Shown here: one piece after another, positions 42,868-53,830 of the stretch
Position numbering within the stretch: position 1 is the stretch's first letter
Layout: each line of letters opens with the position of its first letter
Assembly (NCBI RefSeq): GCF_009183415.1
Contig: NZ_WEHU01000021.1
Span: 1-64,000 of the forward strand
Direction: 5' to 3'
Length of the DNA stretch: 64,000 bases
Origin: Bacillus sp. B1-b2
GTDB lineage: Bacteria; Bacillota; Bacilli; Bacillales; Cytobacillaceae
Notes under the pieces: model-generated
Seen by the model: the letters and a program-made list of their open reading frames with translations, nothing else
The model's database searches: none
Told to the model about the DNA's origin: nothing
Position numbers and translations under genes: made by a program

Positions 42868-44643
42868 TTAATTATTATTTTGCGGAAGAGGAAAGGTTAT
42901 TTTTACTTTTGTTCCTTTTCCTATTTCACTTGAAATTTCTACTCCATACTCTTTACCAAAAAGCAATTTCACTCTTTCATCCACATTACGAACTCCGATT
43001 CCATTAAAAAGCTGTTGATTTCGTTTAGTAGTTGGTAAATGCTTAGAGTGATCTAAGGAAAAACCATCTCCATTATCTACTACTTCACACACTAACCGCT
43101 CCTGCTCTCTCCAGATAAGAATGTGAATAAACCCACTTTCTTTCTTATTAAATCCATGAAAAAAAGCATTCTCAATAAATGGCTGAAGAATTAATTTAGG
43201 TAATGAGTATTCTTTACAATTTGGATCAATAAAGTAATGAATAGTAATTCTAGTTCCATATCGCTTTTGATTAATAAAAACATAATTCTTTAAAATATCA
43301 ATTTCTTGATCTACGGTAATTAGTTCACTCACATTACCAATTGTATTCTGTAATAAAGAGATAAAAGCATTCATCACTTCTTCTGCTTCTTTTTTTTCTC
43401 CTTGAATCACAATAAATTTAATAGACGTTAGTGTATTGTACAAAAAATGAGGATTAATTTGTTGCTGTAATGCCTCCAATTCGGCATTCCTTTGTTGCTT
43501 CTGTGAGATTATCAATTTATCAACATATTGATGTAACTCATCTAGCATGGTATTAAAAGCATACGCTATTTCTCTTGTTTCATAAATTCCGTTTACCGTT
43601 ACATACTGATGAAACTCACTTTTAGACGTACTTGATATTTCTTTTACTAATCTAGATAGGGGGTTGGTCAGTTTTCTTGAAATATAAAAAGCGATTACTA
43701 AAATAATGAGAACAATTACAAATCCTAAAAGAAATAGCTGCCGCTTATCAAGTAAATCACCAACAGCTTGATTCTTATCGATTAAATTAATAATATACAT
43801 ATCAAAAGAAGGTAAATAAGTGGCTAATACAATTTGATCTTTACCTTTAAAGGTCTCTATCATATAAGCTGCCTTTGATTTATTCATTTCATTTGCATAT
43901 TGAATGAATTCTTGCTGTTTTCTCCCTATATATTCATCCTCATTACTTGATAAAATGACTCCATTTTTATCCATGAAGTACACATTATTTCCCTTAGTAG
44001 TGTAATTAGAATAAAAGCTTCTAAATTCCGATTCGAGTATGACAAAATACATCGAACCATATACGTTTCTTTGTAATGGATCCATCAATGCTTTGGAAGC
44101 AATGATATAGTTTGTATTTTCTAAGGTTACCTTATCTATTAGTTGATAGGATTGATAAATGATTTTACGTGGTGAATCTAATGTATTTTTCCTAAGAATA
44201 CTGTTCTTAAGCTCTTCATCATTCATTGGAAAGTAAGTACGATTAGATGAATAGCTCACTCCATTTATTCCATCTAGAACGATTTCTGTTTGATATGTAT
44301 CTAAATTAGTCTTCCAATATTTCATTTGTTGATCCATGCGATAGAATGATTGCATCTTCTCTTGATTAGATTGTTGCTCTGTTAATACATTTTTAATGGT
44401 GCTACTTTGAATGATGTTATTAGAAGATAAGACAATGGCATAATGATAGTTTTCTAGTCGATCACTGATTTGACTCATTACCTTAGAATTGGTAATACTG
44501 AATTTTTCAATAAAGAAATTCTCAGACATTCTTATTGTTGCATAAGAGATACTTATGCTCACAATAATGACTATGGCTACAGTGAAGAAAAACATGATAA
44601 TAAAAAGCTCGTTATGTCTAAACCTTTCTGGTATCATCTGCAT
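42868..44643 (-). CDS. YesM-type sensor histidine kinase
   Basis: A 591-aa membrane kinase of the LytS/YesM class. TM1 is at about residues 14-36, a large extracellular sensor at about 40-290, TM2 at about 297-317, HAMP at about 320-375, then the His_kinase domain with phospho-acceptor His399 (QQINPHFLYNTLTSIKF), and the ATPase boxes ENAFFHGF, VVDNGDGF and GIGVRNVDERVKLLFG. It senses an extracellular sugar or the loaded binding protein and phosphorylates the YesN-type partner encoded 18 bp upstream. It lies next to the importer operon that it probably controls. Confidence 0.92.
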   Translation of the reverse strand: MQMIPERFRHNELFIIMFFFTVAIVIIVSISISYATIRMSENFFIEKFSITNSKVMSQISDRLENYHYAIVLSSNNIIQSSTIKNVLTEQQSNQEKMQSFYRMDQQMKYWKTNLDTYQTEIVLDGINGVSYSSNRTYFPMNDEELKNSILRKNTLDSPRKIIYQSYQLIDKVTLENTNYIIASKALMDPLQRNVYGSMYFVILESEFRSFYSNYTTKGNNVYFMDKNGVILSSNEDEYIGRKQQEFIQYANEMNKSKAAYMIETFKGKDQIVLATYLPSFDMYIINLIDKNQAVGDLLDKRQLFLLGFVIVLIILVIAFYISRKLTNPLSRLVKEISSTSKSEFHQYVTVNGIYETREIAYAFNTMLDELHQYVDKLIISQKQQRNAELEALQQQINPHFLYNTLTSIKFIVIQGEKKEAEEVMNAFISLLQNTIGNVSELITVDQEIDILKNYVFINQKRYGTRITIHYFIDPNCKEYSLPKLILQPFIENAFFHGFNKKESGFIHILIWREQERLVCEVVDNGDGFSLDHSKHLPTTKRNQQLFNGIGVRNVDERVKLLFGKEYGVEISSEIGKGTKVKITFPLPQNNN

Positions 44644-44661
44644 TGTCTTCTGCCTCTTCCA

Positions 44662-46194
44662 TTATTTTATCGTTCTTCTATAATGGCTTGGAGACATTCC
44701 CTTTCGTTTTTTAAATACTTTGCAAAAATAACTTTGATCTGCATACCCCACTATCCCACTTATTTCAGCAATCGAGATATCCTTATTTTTTAATAGCTTG
44801 CTGGCTTCTTCAATTCTTACTCTATTCAGTAACTCTATAAAACTCTCTTTATAATGGGAAGAAAAATAGTTAGATAGATAAGATGGATTAAAATGAAAAT
44901 GAGCAGCGAGCTCTGTTAGTGTCAATGGTTGTGAATAATGTTCTTCGATATACGTAATTAACCTTTTCATATGGTTTGAAACTGGACTCTTTATTAATAA
45001 GCTGTCTTTTATTTCCTCTATAAATTCATAGAAGTAGGAAATTGTTTCTTTAGCAGAAGAAGCAGAAGCAATTTTATTAAAATAATTATTTCTTCTCTCC
45101 TCTAGCATCTCCTTTTCTTTCGACTCCATATTTTCAAGCATAACAGTTATATCAAAAAGAAGCTTATGGAAAAAACCCTTAAATTCCGTTATTTCTACCT
45201 TATAACAAGTAGAATACTCTTCCATATAACTTCTTAAATAAGTAAGAGCTACCTGGAAATTTTTATTTTTCCACTCCTTATTAAACCTTTCTTGATTAAA
45301 TGAACTTATGTCTAACTCCTTATTTATCCATTTTTCTGCTAGCACAAGTGAAATGTCAGGGTAGTAGAAAGAAAGGGAATATAGCTTTTCTATTTGCTTT
45401 ACATAAATAGCACTTGTCTGAAAAAAATCAGTATATAAGTTTGATAAAATATAGGTTGCCTGTTTTGGTTTTTCTTCTTCGATAGCTCCCTTGAAACTTT
45501 CTTGAAAAAATCGCGCATTTGATTTTTCTAAATTGATCAGATATAGCTGTTTATATTTACCTACTGATATGGAATAATATGTTAATACAGGAGAGGACGA
45601 CATATGATTAGTGATATATTTTTTTACTAGCATTTCACTTTCTTCCTTTTCAGTATGTACACCTAATAAATAAAAGGAATCGTTAGGAAATAATCGGATA
45701 TATTCGCTTTCTGCAAGAGAAATTTGATAACCTGACATTAGTTTATTTACTAATTTATTTATATTTGATTCTGCAAGTACAGTTTCATTTGACCAATACA
45801 AGTTTGGTATTCTTTTCTTAGCTTGATTTAAAACCTGAAGTAGCTCGGTAGAGTTCAACTTTGGCTTTAGAATATAGTCTACTATTCCACTCTGAAAAGT
45901 AGATCGTACATATTCATATTCACTAAAACTACTTAAAATAATAATTTCTATATTTGGATATCGTTCTTTTACTATTCTAGTAAGTTCTTCTCCATCCATA
46001 ATTGGCATGACTATATCTGTTAACAGGATATGTGGTTGCGTGTCTTCTAACAAATCAAGTGCTTCTTTTCCATTTGCTGCTTCTCCAATAATTTCGAAGC
46101 CTTCTTTTTCCCAATCTAGATAATATTTAATTCCTTGTCTTATTAACACTTCATCATCAACTATAAGGATTCTGCACGTAGTTTCGGTAATCAT
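44662..46194 (-). CDS. YesN-type response regulator with AraC DNA-binding domain
   Basis: A 510-aa cytoplasmic regulator. The receiver domain spans residues about 7-125, with acidic residues Asp13/Asp14, phospho-acceptor Asp60 (LLTDIVMPIMDG) and a conserved Lys near 110 (YILKPK). A long helical linker follows, then two AraC helix-turn-helix motifs from about residue 405 (PLTLTELAAHFHFNPSYLSN, ISEIAEISGIVGYADQSYFC-like). It is the partner of the YesM kinase and the probable activator of the sugar operon. AGGAGG precedes the ATG. A cre-like site lies 40 bp upstream. Confidence 0.92.
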   Translation of the reverse strand: MITETTCRILIVDDEVLIRQGIKYYLDWEKEGFEIIGEAANGKEALDLLEDTQPHILLTDIVMPIMDGEELTRIVKERYPNIEIIILSSFSEYEYVRSTFQSGIVDYILKPKLNSTELLQVLNQAKKRIPNLYWSNETVLAESNINKLVNKLMSGYQISLAESEYIRLFPNDSFYLLGVHTEKEESEMLVKKYITNHMSSSPVLTYYSISVGKYKQLYLINLEKSNARFFQESFKGAIEEEKPKQATYILSNLYTDFFQTSAIYVKQIEKLYSLSFYYPDISLVLAEKWINKELDISSFNQERFNKEWKNKNFQVALTYLRSYMEEYSTCYKVEITEFKGFFHKLLFDITVMLENMESKEKEMLEERRNNYFNKIASASSAKETISYFYEFIEEIKDSLLIKSPVSNHMKRLITYIEEHYSQPLTLTELAAHFHFNPSYLSNYFSSHYKESFIELLNRVRIEEASKLLKNKDISIAEISGIVGYADQSYFCKVFKKRKGMSPSHYRRTIK

Positions 46195-46233
46195 TATGAC
46201 ATCCTCCTATTCGTTATATTCCTCGCATTATTA

Positions 46234-46247
46234 TGTATACGTTTACA
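46234..46247. promoter_or_regulatory. cre-like box upstream of the YesN/YesM genes
   Basis: TGTATACGTTTACA differs from TGWAANCGNTNWCA at one fixed position. It could be a CcpA site or a site for the local LacI regulator, whose candidate operators share the CGTTTAC half. Confidence 0.55.
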
Positions 46248-46425
46248 ATTTTATTCTTAGTATATCATAGTTTCCTTTTTTACTTGCCTGTTTTCCTATT
46301 CTTAATGATTTTTCCACTTTATAAGTTTAGTAAAGGATTCTTCCATGAAACTTAGATTTTTTGTATTTCATGATGAAGTCAGTTGTACCTCTTTTCTTCC
46401 ACTCTCTCTTAAACAAAAAATAAAA

Positions 46426-46462
46426 AAAGGGGAATACAAGCTCAGCCCTTGTATTCCCCTTT
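46426..46462. terminator. Terminator after the GH13 glucosidase gene
   Basis: A 15-bp stem (arms 46426-46440 and 46448-46462, GGGGAATACAAG core) with T's on the minus strand (TTTTTTATTTTTTG). It begins 5 bp past the stop. Confidence 0.9.
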
Positions 46463-46466
46463 ATTT

Positions 46467-48104
<1,638 letters not shown>

Positions 48105-48156
48105 CTATTATTAGATTGGACTATTTTGCATATGATATAAAACCTTTTTTAGGACG

Positions 48157-48180
48157 CAATACGTAAACGTTTACGTATTG
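48157..48180. promoter_or_regulatory. LacI-family operator upstream of malL
   Basis: A perfect 24-bp palindrome with no spacer, centred on ACGTAAACGTTTACGT. The same 16-bp core stands in front of the LacI gene (49246-49261). The central CG and A/T pattern are typical of LacI/GalR sites. It is distinct from cre at both end bases. Confidence 0.82.
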
Positions 48181-48219
48181 TGTAAAATAATAAGCGACTG
48201 GTGTGTAAGTACAAAGGTT

Positions 48220-49230
48220 TCAATTTAAAGCCCTTGTACTTACAGTTTGCCGCTCTATAAGTTGAAACGGAAATTCTTCAGATATAATTGTCTTATTATC
48301 TTGGATAGCTTCGATTATTTTTCTACAACCCATTGTTCCCATTTGCCAAAATGGCTGCTCCATTGACGTTAATGCTGGAATAGCCATTTCAGCTACTCTT
48401 GTATTATCATATCCAATTACAGATAACTGCTTAGGTATCTGTATACTTGCTTCATATGCCGCAGAAATAATCCCTAATGCTACTTCATCACTCACAGCAA
48501 AAACAGCAGTGAGGTCAAATTGTTTTTCTAAGTATTTTTTTAAGCTTGCTTTTCCAGCAGAAAAACTATAATCTCCATAACAAATATAGTCTTGATTGAA
48601 TGGTATAGAATTAGTTTGTAATGCTTTTTTATATCCTTCCACTCTAGGAATTCCTGCTACTCGATCTAAAGGATCGACTCCAGCAAGACCAATTTTTCTA
48701 TGCCCATTTCTTATTAAATACTCTGTTGCAGCATAAGAAGCTTCAAAATCATTTACTTTGATAAATGGTATTACCCCATCCTCTGTATCAGAAGAGATCA
48801 GAATAAATGGAACACTTAAGGATTGCAGTGCTTTAATCTGTTCTTTCTCTAGAAGAATAGACACTATAATTAGTCCATCTACTTTTCTTTCTTCCATCAT
48901 CTTTAAACAATCTACTACTCTTACTCCTTTATCGCCTGCATGTGCTAGAATAACGTTATATCCATTCCTTTGTGCTTCATTCTCTATCCCATTAACAATA
49001 TCTGCATAAAAGATAGTAGACACATCTGGCATAATAATGCCAATCAAATTACTGCTTTTTTTCACTAAGCTTCTAGCCATTTCGTTTCTTCTATAGCCTA
49101 ATGTATCAGCTACTTGTAGTATTTTTTTCTTCGTTTCCTCATTATAACCGCCTGCTTGATTTAATACTCTTGAAACAGTAGCAGTAGACACATTTGCCAT
49201 TTTCGCTATATCTTTAATAGTTATTGTCAT
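48220..49230 (-). CDS. LacI-family transcriptional regulator
   Basis: A 336-aa repressor. ATG 49230 is preferred (8 bp after AAAGGG; the listed GTG is inside that spacer). The N-terminal helix-turn-helix and hinge read IKDIAKMANVSTATVSRVLN and GYRRNEMARSL. The rest is a periplasmic-binding-like sugar-sensing domain (SSNLIGIIMPDVSTIFYADI). The first palindrome copy is in its own promoter and the second in front of malL, so it should repress itself and malL until a sugar ligand binds. The last codons fall within an imperfect hairpin (48205-48243). Confidence 0.92.
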   Translation of the reverse strand: MTITIKDIAKMANVSTATVSRVLNQAGGYNEETKKKILQVADTLGYRRNEMARSLVKKSSNLIGIIMPDVSTIFYADIVNGIENEAQRNGYNVILAHAGDKGVRVVDCLKMMEERKVDGLIIVSILLEKEQIKALQSLSVPFILISSDTEDGVIPFIKVNDFEASYAATEYLIRNGHRKIGLAGVDPLDRVAGIPRVEGYKKALQTNSIPFNQDYICYGDYSFSAGKASLKKYLEKQFDLTAVFAVSDEVALGIISAAYEASIQIPKQLSVIGYDNTRVAEMAIPALTSMEQPFWQMGTMGCRKIIEAIQDNKTIISEEFPFQLIERQTVSTRALN

Positions 49231-49245
49231 TTGTTTCACCCTTTA

Positions 49246-49261
49246 ACGTAAACGTTTACGT
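49246..49261. promoter_or_regulatory. LacI-family operator upstream of the lacI-type gene
   Basis: A perfect 16-bp palindrome, ACGTAAACGTTTACGT, identical to the core of the site at 48157-48180. It lies 15 bp from the start codon, next to the Shine-Dalgarno sequence, indicating autorepression. Confidence 0.8.
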
Positions 49262-49320
49262 AAACTTACTATAACATGATTATAGAACGCTTACAACTAT
49301 TTAATTAATGTTACTCTTTA

Positions 49321-49365
49321 TAAAAAAGCAGTTAACGAAGGTCCTTCTCCCTCGCTAACTGCTTT
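49321..49365 (-). terminator. Terminator of the BceAB-like ABC operon
   Basis: Arms AAAGCAGTTA (49325-49334) and TAACTGCTTT (49356-49365), with T's following on the minus strand. Confidence 0.82.
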
Positions 49366-49369
49366 CCGT

Positions 49370-51967
49370 TTAAATATTCTCTTGCTTCAAGCCATCTATT
49401 ATATTCTCTTTTCTTATCTTACTTGTAGAATACAGCATTGCTGATCCAACAATAAGAAAGATAGCGACAACAACTAACAACATACTTCCCCATGGCAATT
49501 CAAAACCATACGTAAAGGTATTGCTAAGAGACCAATAAATAGAAACCATTACTAAGAGACTTAATGGTAAGCCATATAATAGTGCTTTAATTCCATAAAA
49601 CATACTCTCAAATTGAATCATTTTGTTAAAGCTTTTCGGTGTCATCCCTACTGATCGAAGCATAGCAAACTCCCTTTTACGAAGAGAAATACTAGTAGAA
49701 ATCGTATTAAATATGTTTGCAATACTAATAAGAGAAATAAGAGAGATAAAGCCGTACGTAAAAACAGAAATGAAAAGAATCATTTGTTCCGCTTGTTCAC
49801 GTTGCTGCTGTAAATTATGAATATACATATTTCCAGTTTTCAATTCATCTAATTCCTCTTGTGCTTTCAGTGGTGCATCACTATTCATATATAAAGTAGG
49901 AGTAGTAATTATTTCCGTATTGTTCAGTATTTGCTCTGCAACAGTATTTGTAACAATCATCGTTAACAACCACTGCTGATCACCACTAACTCCCAGAGGC
50001 TTTTCATTCGCAAAACTGCCAATTTCAATTGAATTAAAAATTTTCTCTTCTCCATCACTATCATCATATTGATATAAATCGATGGAATCTCCCTCTTTTA
50101 ATTCTACTACCTTTTCTTCTACAAATTTTTCGCTATTAGGATCAAAATAAGAAGCTTTTTCTATGACAATTCCTTTTAGATTATTAGGTTGTAAATATTC
50201 CTCAGCATTTACTCCAATTTTTTCAGCGTATTGCTTAAAATTCTTATCTGTAAGAGTAACCATGTTGACACTATATCCAAGCTTCCCATCTATTATAGAA
50301 CTTGAATACTTATCATTATTAAAATAAGACCTGTTACTTTTACCTACTTGATCACTTGTTAAGTATGTTGATAAGTAGACTTCTTTTACCAAGCTACTAG
50401 AGGTTATGGTTGATACGTTTGCCATAGACAGCAATTCTTCATCTGATACATTGGAACCTGCTTGAATGGAAATATCAAAATTTTGATCTTTTTGGGATAC
50501 ATCTACTGATTTCTTCATATTTTCTGTAAAGAATGCAACGGTTAAAAATAAGACAATGCTCACAACTAAAGAGAAAACGGTTGTTTGATATCTTCTTCTA
50601 TTTCTCTTTAAATTTTTCAATCCTATTTCAGCTTCTAATCCGAATAGCTTAAAAACAAATCTATTTGTTTTCAGTTTTTTGCCTTTCATTTTTATATCCT
50701 GTGTTTGTCTTATTGCATCTACTGCAGAAATTTTAGAAGCTTTTATTGCTGGTAGATAAGTGGAGATAAAAATCGTTAATATCGAGATTACACATGAAAT
50801 GATAATAGAATACGGTGTTACTACTACCTTTAATGCTTCTGTTGTATTTAAGATATCCATTAAATGTTTATTAATTAATGCAAATGTTATAGCAATTCCA
50901 CTGATTCCAGCAAGAATACCTAAAGGAATACTAATTACTCCAATAATGGTACCTTCAAAGAAAACAGAGTTTCTTTTTTGTTTCTTTGTTGCTCCTACAC
51001 TTGATAGCATTCCTAAGTGTCTAGCTCTTTCTGATACACTAATAGCGAATGCATTATAAATGAGCGCTACAGATCCAATGATAATTACTACCATTATAAT
51101 GGCTACAAGCGAGTATATCATTCTTGTATAACCTTCACTAGAAGAGACACCATAGTAGCGTAAAAGCTCACTATTATAGGTGATCTTCTCTATCTTTAGC
51201 TCGTCAGCTAGCTTCTCTGAATCCTTATATAACTTAGAATTCACCTTTTTTAAAAGCACACTAGCTGTTACCTTACTTGACTCACTTACTGTGCTTTCAT
51301 CGAAGTAATTTATGACAGTATAGCCAGGTGACTGGAACGGTTCCCAATTTGGTCTTTCCATTATCCCTACAATAGTGAATGTTTTATTCGTTGTATGATT
51401 GATTTGCTCAAGAGATTCTCCCAATTCATTTGTTTGTAGATATTTATCTTGACCTAATATTTCTTCACTATCACCTATTGCTAGTGTTCGTTCACCTATA
51501 TCAACAGTAATCTGATCTCCTATTTTATACTCTACTTTAGAATTACTCACAACTTCTTCCGAAATCAATAGTTCATTTTCCTTTTTCGGAAAAGAACCTT
51601 CTTTTAAAGTCACTGGAAATTGTTTAAAGCCATTTTCATTATATTGCTTAAAAAACAAGTATGGTTTATATTCATTTGTTGCATCATTCCATTTCGCATA
51701 ACCCAAATCGTTTGATAGTATAACTTTGTCGGTGTTCGTGTCTTCTGAGATCTTTTCTATTTGTTCACTATTTACTCCTTTGTATTGAACATGCCATTCA
51801 CCGTCTGTCGCCATACTTTGCCTTTTAAATAGATCAATGAAAGAAACTCCAAGAGTAGCAACAGCTGTTAACATACTAACAGAAATAATAACCCCAATAA
51901 TTGTCACTAATGTTCTGCGTTTATTTTCCCTTAGGCTCCTAATCGTTAGTTTTTGCATTATATTCAT
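49370..51967 (-). CDS. ABC transporter permease, MacB/FtsX type, 865 aa
   Basis: A long permease with about 10 TM helices. Residues about 15-235 form TM1 plus an extracellular MacB-like domain, about 285-415 a first FtsX unit (VSERARHLGMLSSVGATKKQ), about 455-725 another TM and a second extracellular domain, and about 735-860 a second FtsX unit (LRKREFAMLRSVGMTPKSFN). It has two large outer domains, whereas BceB-type permeases (about 650 aa) have one. The start overlaps the ATPase gene by 4 bp. With the ATPase and the adjacent two-component system it probably responds to or resists a cell-wall-active peptide; the ligand is unknown. Confidence 0.85.
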   Translation of the reverse strand: MNIMQKLTIRSLRENKRRTLVTIIGVIISVSMLTAVATLGVSFIDLFKRQSMATDGEWHVQYKGVNSEQIEKISEDTNTDKVILSNDLGYAKWNDATNEYKPYLFFKQYNENGFKQFPVTLKEGSFPKKENELLISEEVVSNSKVEYKIGDQITVDIGERTLAIGDSEEILGQDKYLQTNELGESLEQINHTTNKTFTIVGIMERPNWEPFQSPGYTVINYFDESTVSESSKVTASVLLKKVNSKLYKDSEKLADELKIEKITYNSELLRYYGVSSSEGYTRMIYSLVAIIMVVIIIGSVALIYNAFAISVSERARHLGMLSSVGATKKQKRNSVFFEGTIIGVISIPLGILAGISGIAITFALINKHLMDILNTTEALKVVVTPYSIIISCVISILTIFISTYLPAIKASKISAVDAIRQTQDIKMKGKKLKTNRFVFKLFGLEAEIGLKNLKRNRRRYQTTVFSLVVSIVLFLTVAFFTENMKKSVDVSQKDQNFDISIQAGSNVSDEELLSMANVSTITSSSLVKEVYLSTYLTSDQVGKSNRSYFNNDKYSSSIIDGKLGYSVNMVTLTDKNFKQYAEKIGVNAEEYLQPNNLKGIVIEKASYFDPNSEKFVEEKVVELKEGDSIDLYQYDDSDGEEKIFNSIEIGSFANEKPLGVSGDQQWLLTMIVTNTVAEQILNNTEIITTPTLYMNSDAPLKAQEELDELKTGNMYIHNLQQQREQAEQMILFISVFTYGFISLISLISIANIFNTISTSISLRKREFAMLRSVGMTPKSFNKMIQFESMFYGIKALLYGLPLSLLVMVSIYWSLSNTFTYGFELPWGSMLLVVVAIFLIVGSAMLYSTSKIRKENIIDGLKQENI

Positions 51968-52647
51968 GGACGAATCACCTCATTTTTGGCGATTTTCCCA
52001 TCTTCTACAGATATCACTCTGTCTGCTTGTAATGCAATTCGCTCATCATGGGTAATCACGATAAGCGTTTGATTATAGGTTTTATTGAACATTTTTAATA
52101 ATTCCATAATTTCTTCACTATTTTTACTATCTAAATTACCTGTAGGTTCATCTGCAAGCATAATGGCTGGATTGCTAATAATCGCTCTTCCTATAGAAAC
52201 ACGCTGTTGCTGTCCTCCAGATAATTGATTTGGTAAGTGATTCAATCTTTTTTCCAATCCAAGAGTATGCACTACTTTTTGAAATTGTTCTTGCTCTACA
52301 CTATGTTTATCTAATAATAATGGCAGGGTAATATTTTCTTCTACAGAAAGTATGGGAATTAAATTATAAAACTGATAGATAAGGCCAATTTGTCTTCTTC
52401 TAAAAATGGCTAATTGTGTTTCATTCATCGAATAAATATCTGTTCCATCAACTAATACCTTGCCACTACTTGGTCGATCTACACCCCCGAGCATATGAAG
52501 CAACGTGGATTTACCAGAACCAGAAGGACCAATAATGGCTACAAATTCTCCTTTATTTACAGAAAAAGAAACATTATCAAGTGCTTTAACAGCTGTTTCC
52601 CCTTTTCCATATACTTTCGATAGATTTTCTATTTTTAAAATTTCCAT
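51964..52647 (-). CDS. ABC transporter ATP-binding protein (MacB/BceA/LolD type)
   Basis: A 227-aa ATPase. ATG 52647 is preferred (8 bp after GGAGG); the longer frame would start at 52692. Motifs: Walker A GPSGSGKSTLL, Q-loop YQFYNLIPILSV, signature LSGGQQQRVSIGRA, Walker B IMLADEPTGNLDS and H-loop VITHDERIA. It powers the FtsX-type permease encoded downstream with a 4-bp overlap. A strong dyad upstream (52705-52736) is the probable response-regulator site. Confidence 0.92.
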   Translation of the reverse strand: MEILKIENLSKVYGKGETAVKALDNVSFSVNKGEFVAIIGPSGSGKSTLLHMLGGVDRPSSGKVLVDGTDIYSMNETQLAIFRRRQIGLIYQFYNLIPILSVEENITLPLLLDKHSVEQEQFQKVVHTLGLEKRLNHLPNQLSGGQQQRVSIGRAIISNPAIMLADEPTGNLDSKNSEEIMELLKMFNKTYNQTLIVITHDERIALQADRVISVEDGKIAKNEVIRP

Positions 52648-52704
52648 AACAATCTCCTCCAGATTTCTTATTGTGTTTAGTGTACCTGTCAAAGATGACT
52701 ATAC

Positions 52705-52736
52705 AGTGACTGTTAAGTGACAATTTAGTCACTTAA
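52705..52736. promoter_or_regulatory. Probable response-regulator binding site at the ABC operon promoter
   Basis: TTAAGTGAC (52713-52721) and GTCACTTAA (52728-52736) form a perfect 9-6-9 inverted repeat. AGTGAC also occurs as a direct repeat at 52705-52710 and 52716-52721, 11 bp apart, one helical turn as expected for OmpR-type dimers. A TATAGT -10-like box (minus strand) lies just downstream. Confidence 0.7.
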
Positions 52737-52825
52737 GAAAGACCTACTTTGCAACAAATCTTGTTGTTTGGAATCAGTAGGAAAAAAGCAGCAAACAGTC
52801 ACAAGAAATACTAGAGGAAAGAAAA

Positions 52826-53830
52826 TTAATGAACATGTTTGTAAAATTTAATATGAAAGGAAGTACCTTCCCCTTGTTTACTACTAACCTCAATATCTCC
52901 TTCCTGACTTTTAATTATGCTGTAAGCCATGGCTAAGCCTATGCCAACACTCTCTTCACTGGCATTTTCTCCTTTATAAAACCGTTTAAAGATGTATGGA
53001 AGGTCTTTTCTAGAAATACCTTCTCCCGTATCTTGTATAATGATTTCGGTAAATAACACATTCTCTGAAAAACGAATAGTGATCATTCCGCCTTCTTTTG
53101 TATGTTCCACACAGTTTTTTAAGATATTGATGATTGCCTCTACTGTCCATTTAAAGTCACCAATATAATAAGTAGGCTCTTGTCCAACAATATTTAAGGA
53201 TTGTTCCTTAATATCCATTGGAACTAAAACTGGTTCTAATGCTTTTTGAACAAGTTCTTGTACATTTATTCTCTCTTTTTTAAAAGAAATGGTTCCAGCA
53301 TCCATCTTGGATAGCTTTAGTAAAGAAGATACTAGCCATTCCATTCTTTCAAGCTGTATAGAGATATTATGAGTAAATTCTTGCCTTTTTTCTTCTTCTA
53401 ATGCTGAATTACTTAATAGATCTGTCATTACAACCATAGACGTTAATGGAGTCTTTAATTGATGAGATATATCGGAAATAGCATCTGTTAATTTTAACTT
53501 TTCATTATGTAATAGCGAACTATTCTCAGACAACATTAATGTTACTTTGTAAATATTATTTTTTAAAATACTTAATTCTCCTTCTACATTATCCCGTATA
53601 TCGAGACTTTCATCGCCATTTGCTATTCTCTGCAAATAAGTTGATAGTTTTTGTAGCTCTAGGTATCTCCATTTTGTAAAGAGATAGAAGCTACCTATAA
53701 AGAGTAGTGAAACTACGAAAAGATAGACAGCTACTGATAAGGAAAAAAGAAAAAGACCGATTATAACTGAGATCAAGCTAATAATTAGTAGAAGGAGTAC
53801 AAAAATTTTGATTTCACGACTTCGAATCAA
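52826..53830 (-). CDS. Sensor histidine kinase, short intramembrane-sensing type (BceS-like)
   Basis: A 334-aa kinase. Two TM helices at about residues 8-55 are joined by only a few residues, so there is no extracellular sensor, as in BceS-type kinases that are driven by their ABC transporter. The dimerisation domain has His123 (SDISHQLKTPLTSMV) and the ATPase domain NILKNCVEHT, DTGEGISRKDLPYIFKRFYK and VGIGLAMAYSI. TTG at 53830 overlaps the stop of the response regulator by 4 bp. The ABC operon follows after a 178-bp gap that holds a dyad. Confidence 0.9.
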   Translation of the reverse strand: MIRSREIKIFVLLLLIISLISVIIGLFLFSLSVAVYLFVVSLLFIGSFYLFTKWRYLELQKLSTYLQRIANGDESLDIRDNVEGELSILKNNIYKVTLMLSENSSLLHNEKLKLTDAISDISHQLKTPLTSMVVMTDLLSNSALEEEKRQEFTHNISIQLERMEWLVSSLLKLSKMDAGTISFKKERINVQELVQKALEPVLVPMDIKEQSLNIVGQEPTYYIGDFKWTVEAIINILKNCVEHTKEGGMITIRFSENVLFTEIIIQDTGEGISRKDLPYIFKRFYKGENASEESVGIGLAMAYSIIKSQEGDIEVSSKQGEGTSFHIKFYKHVH

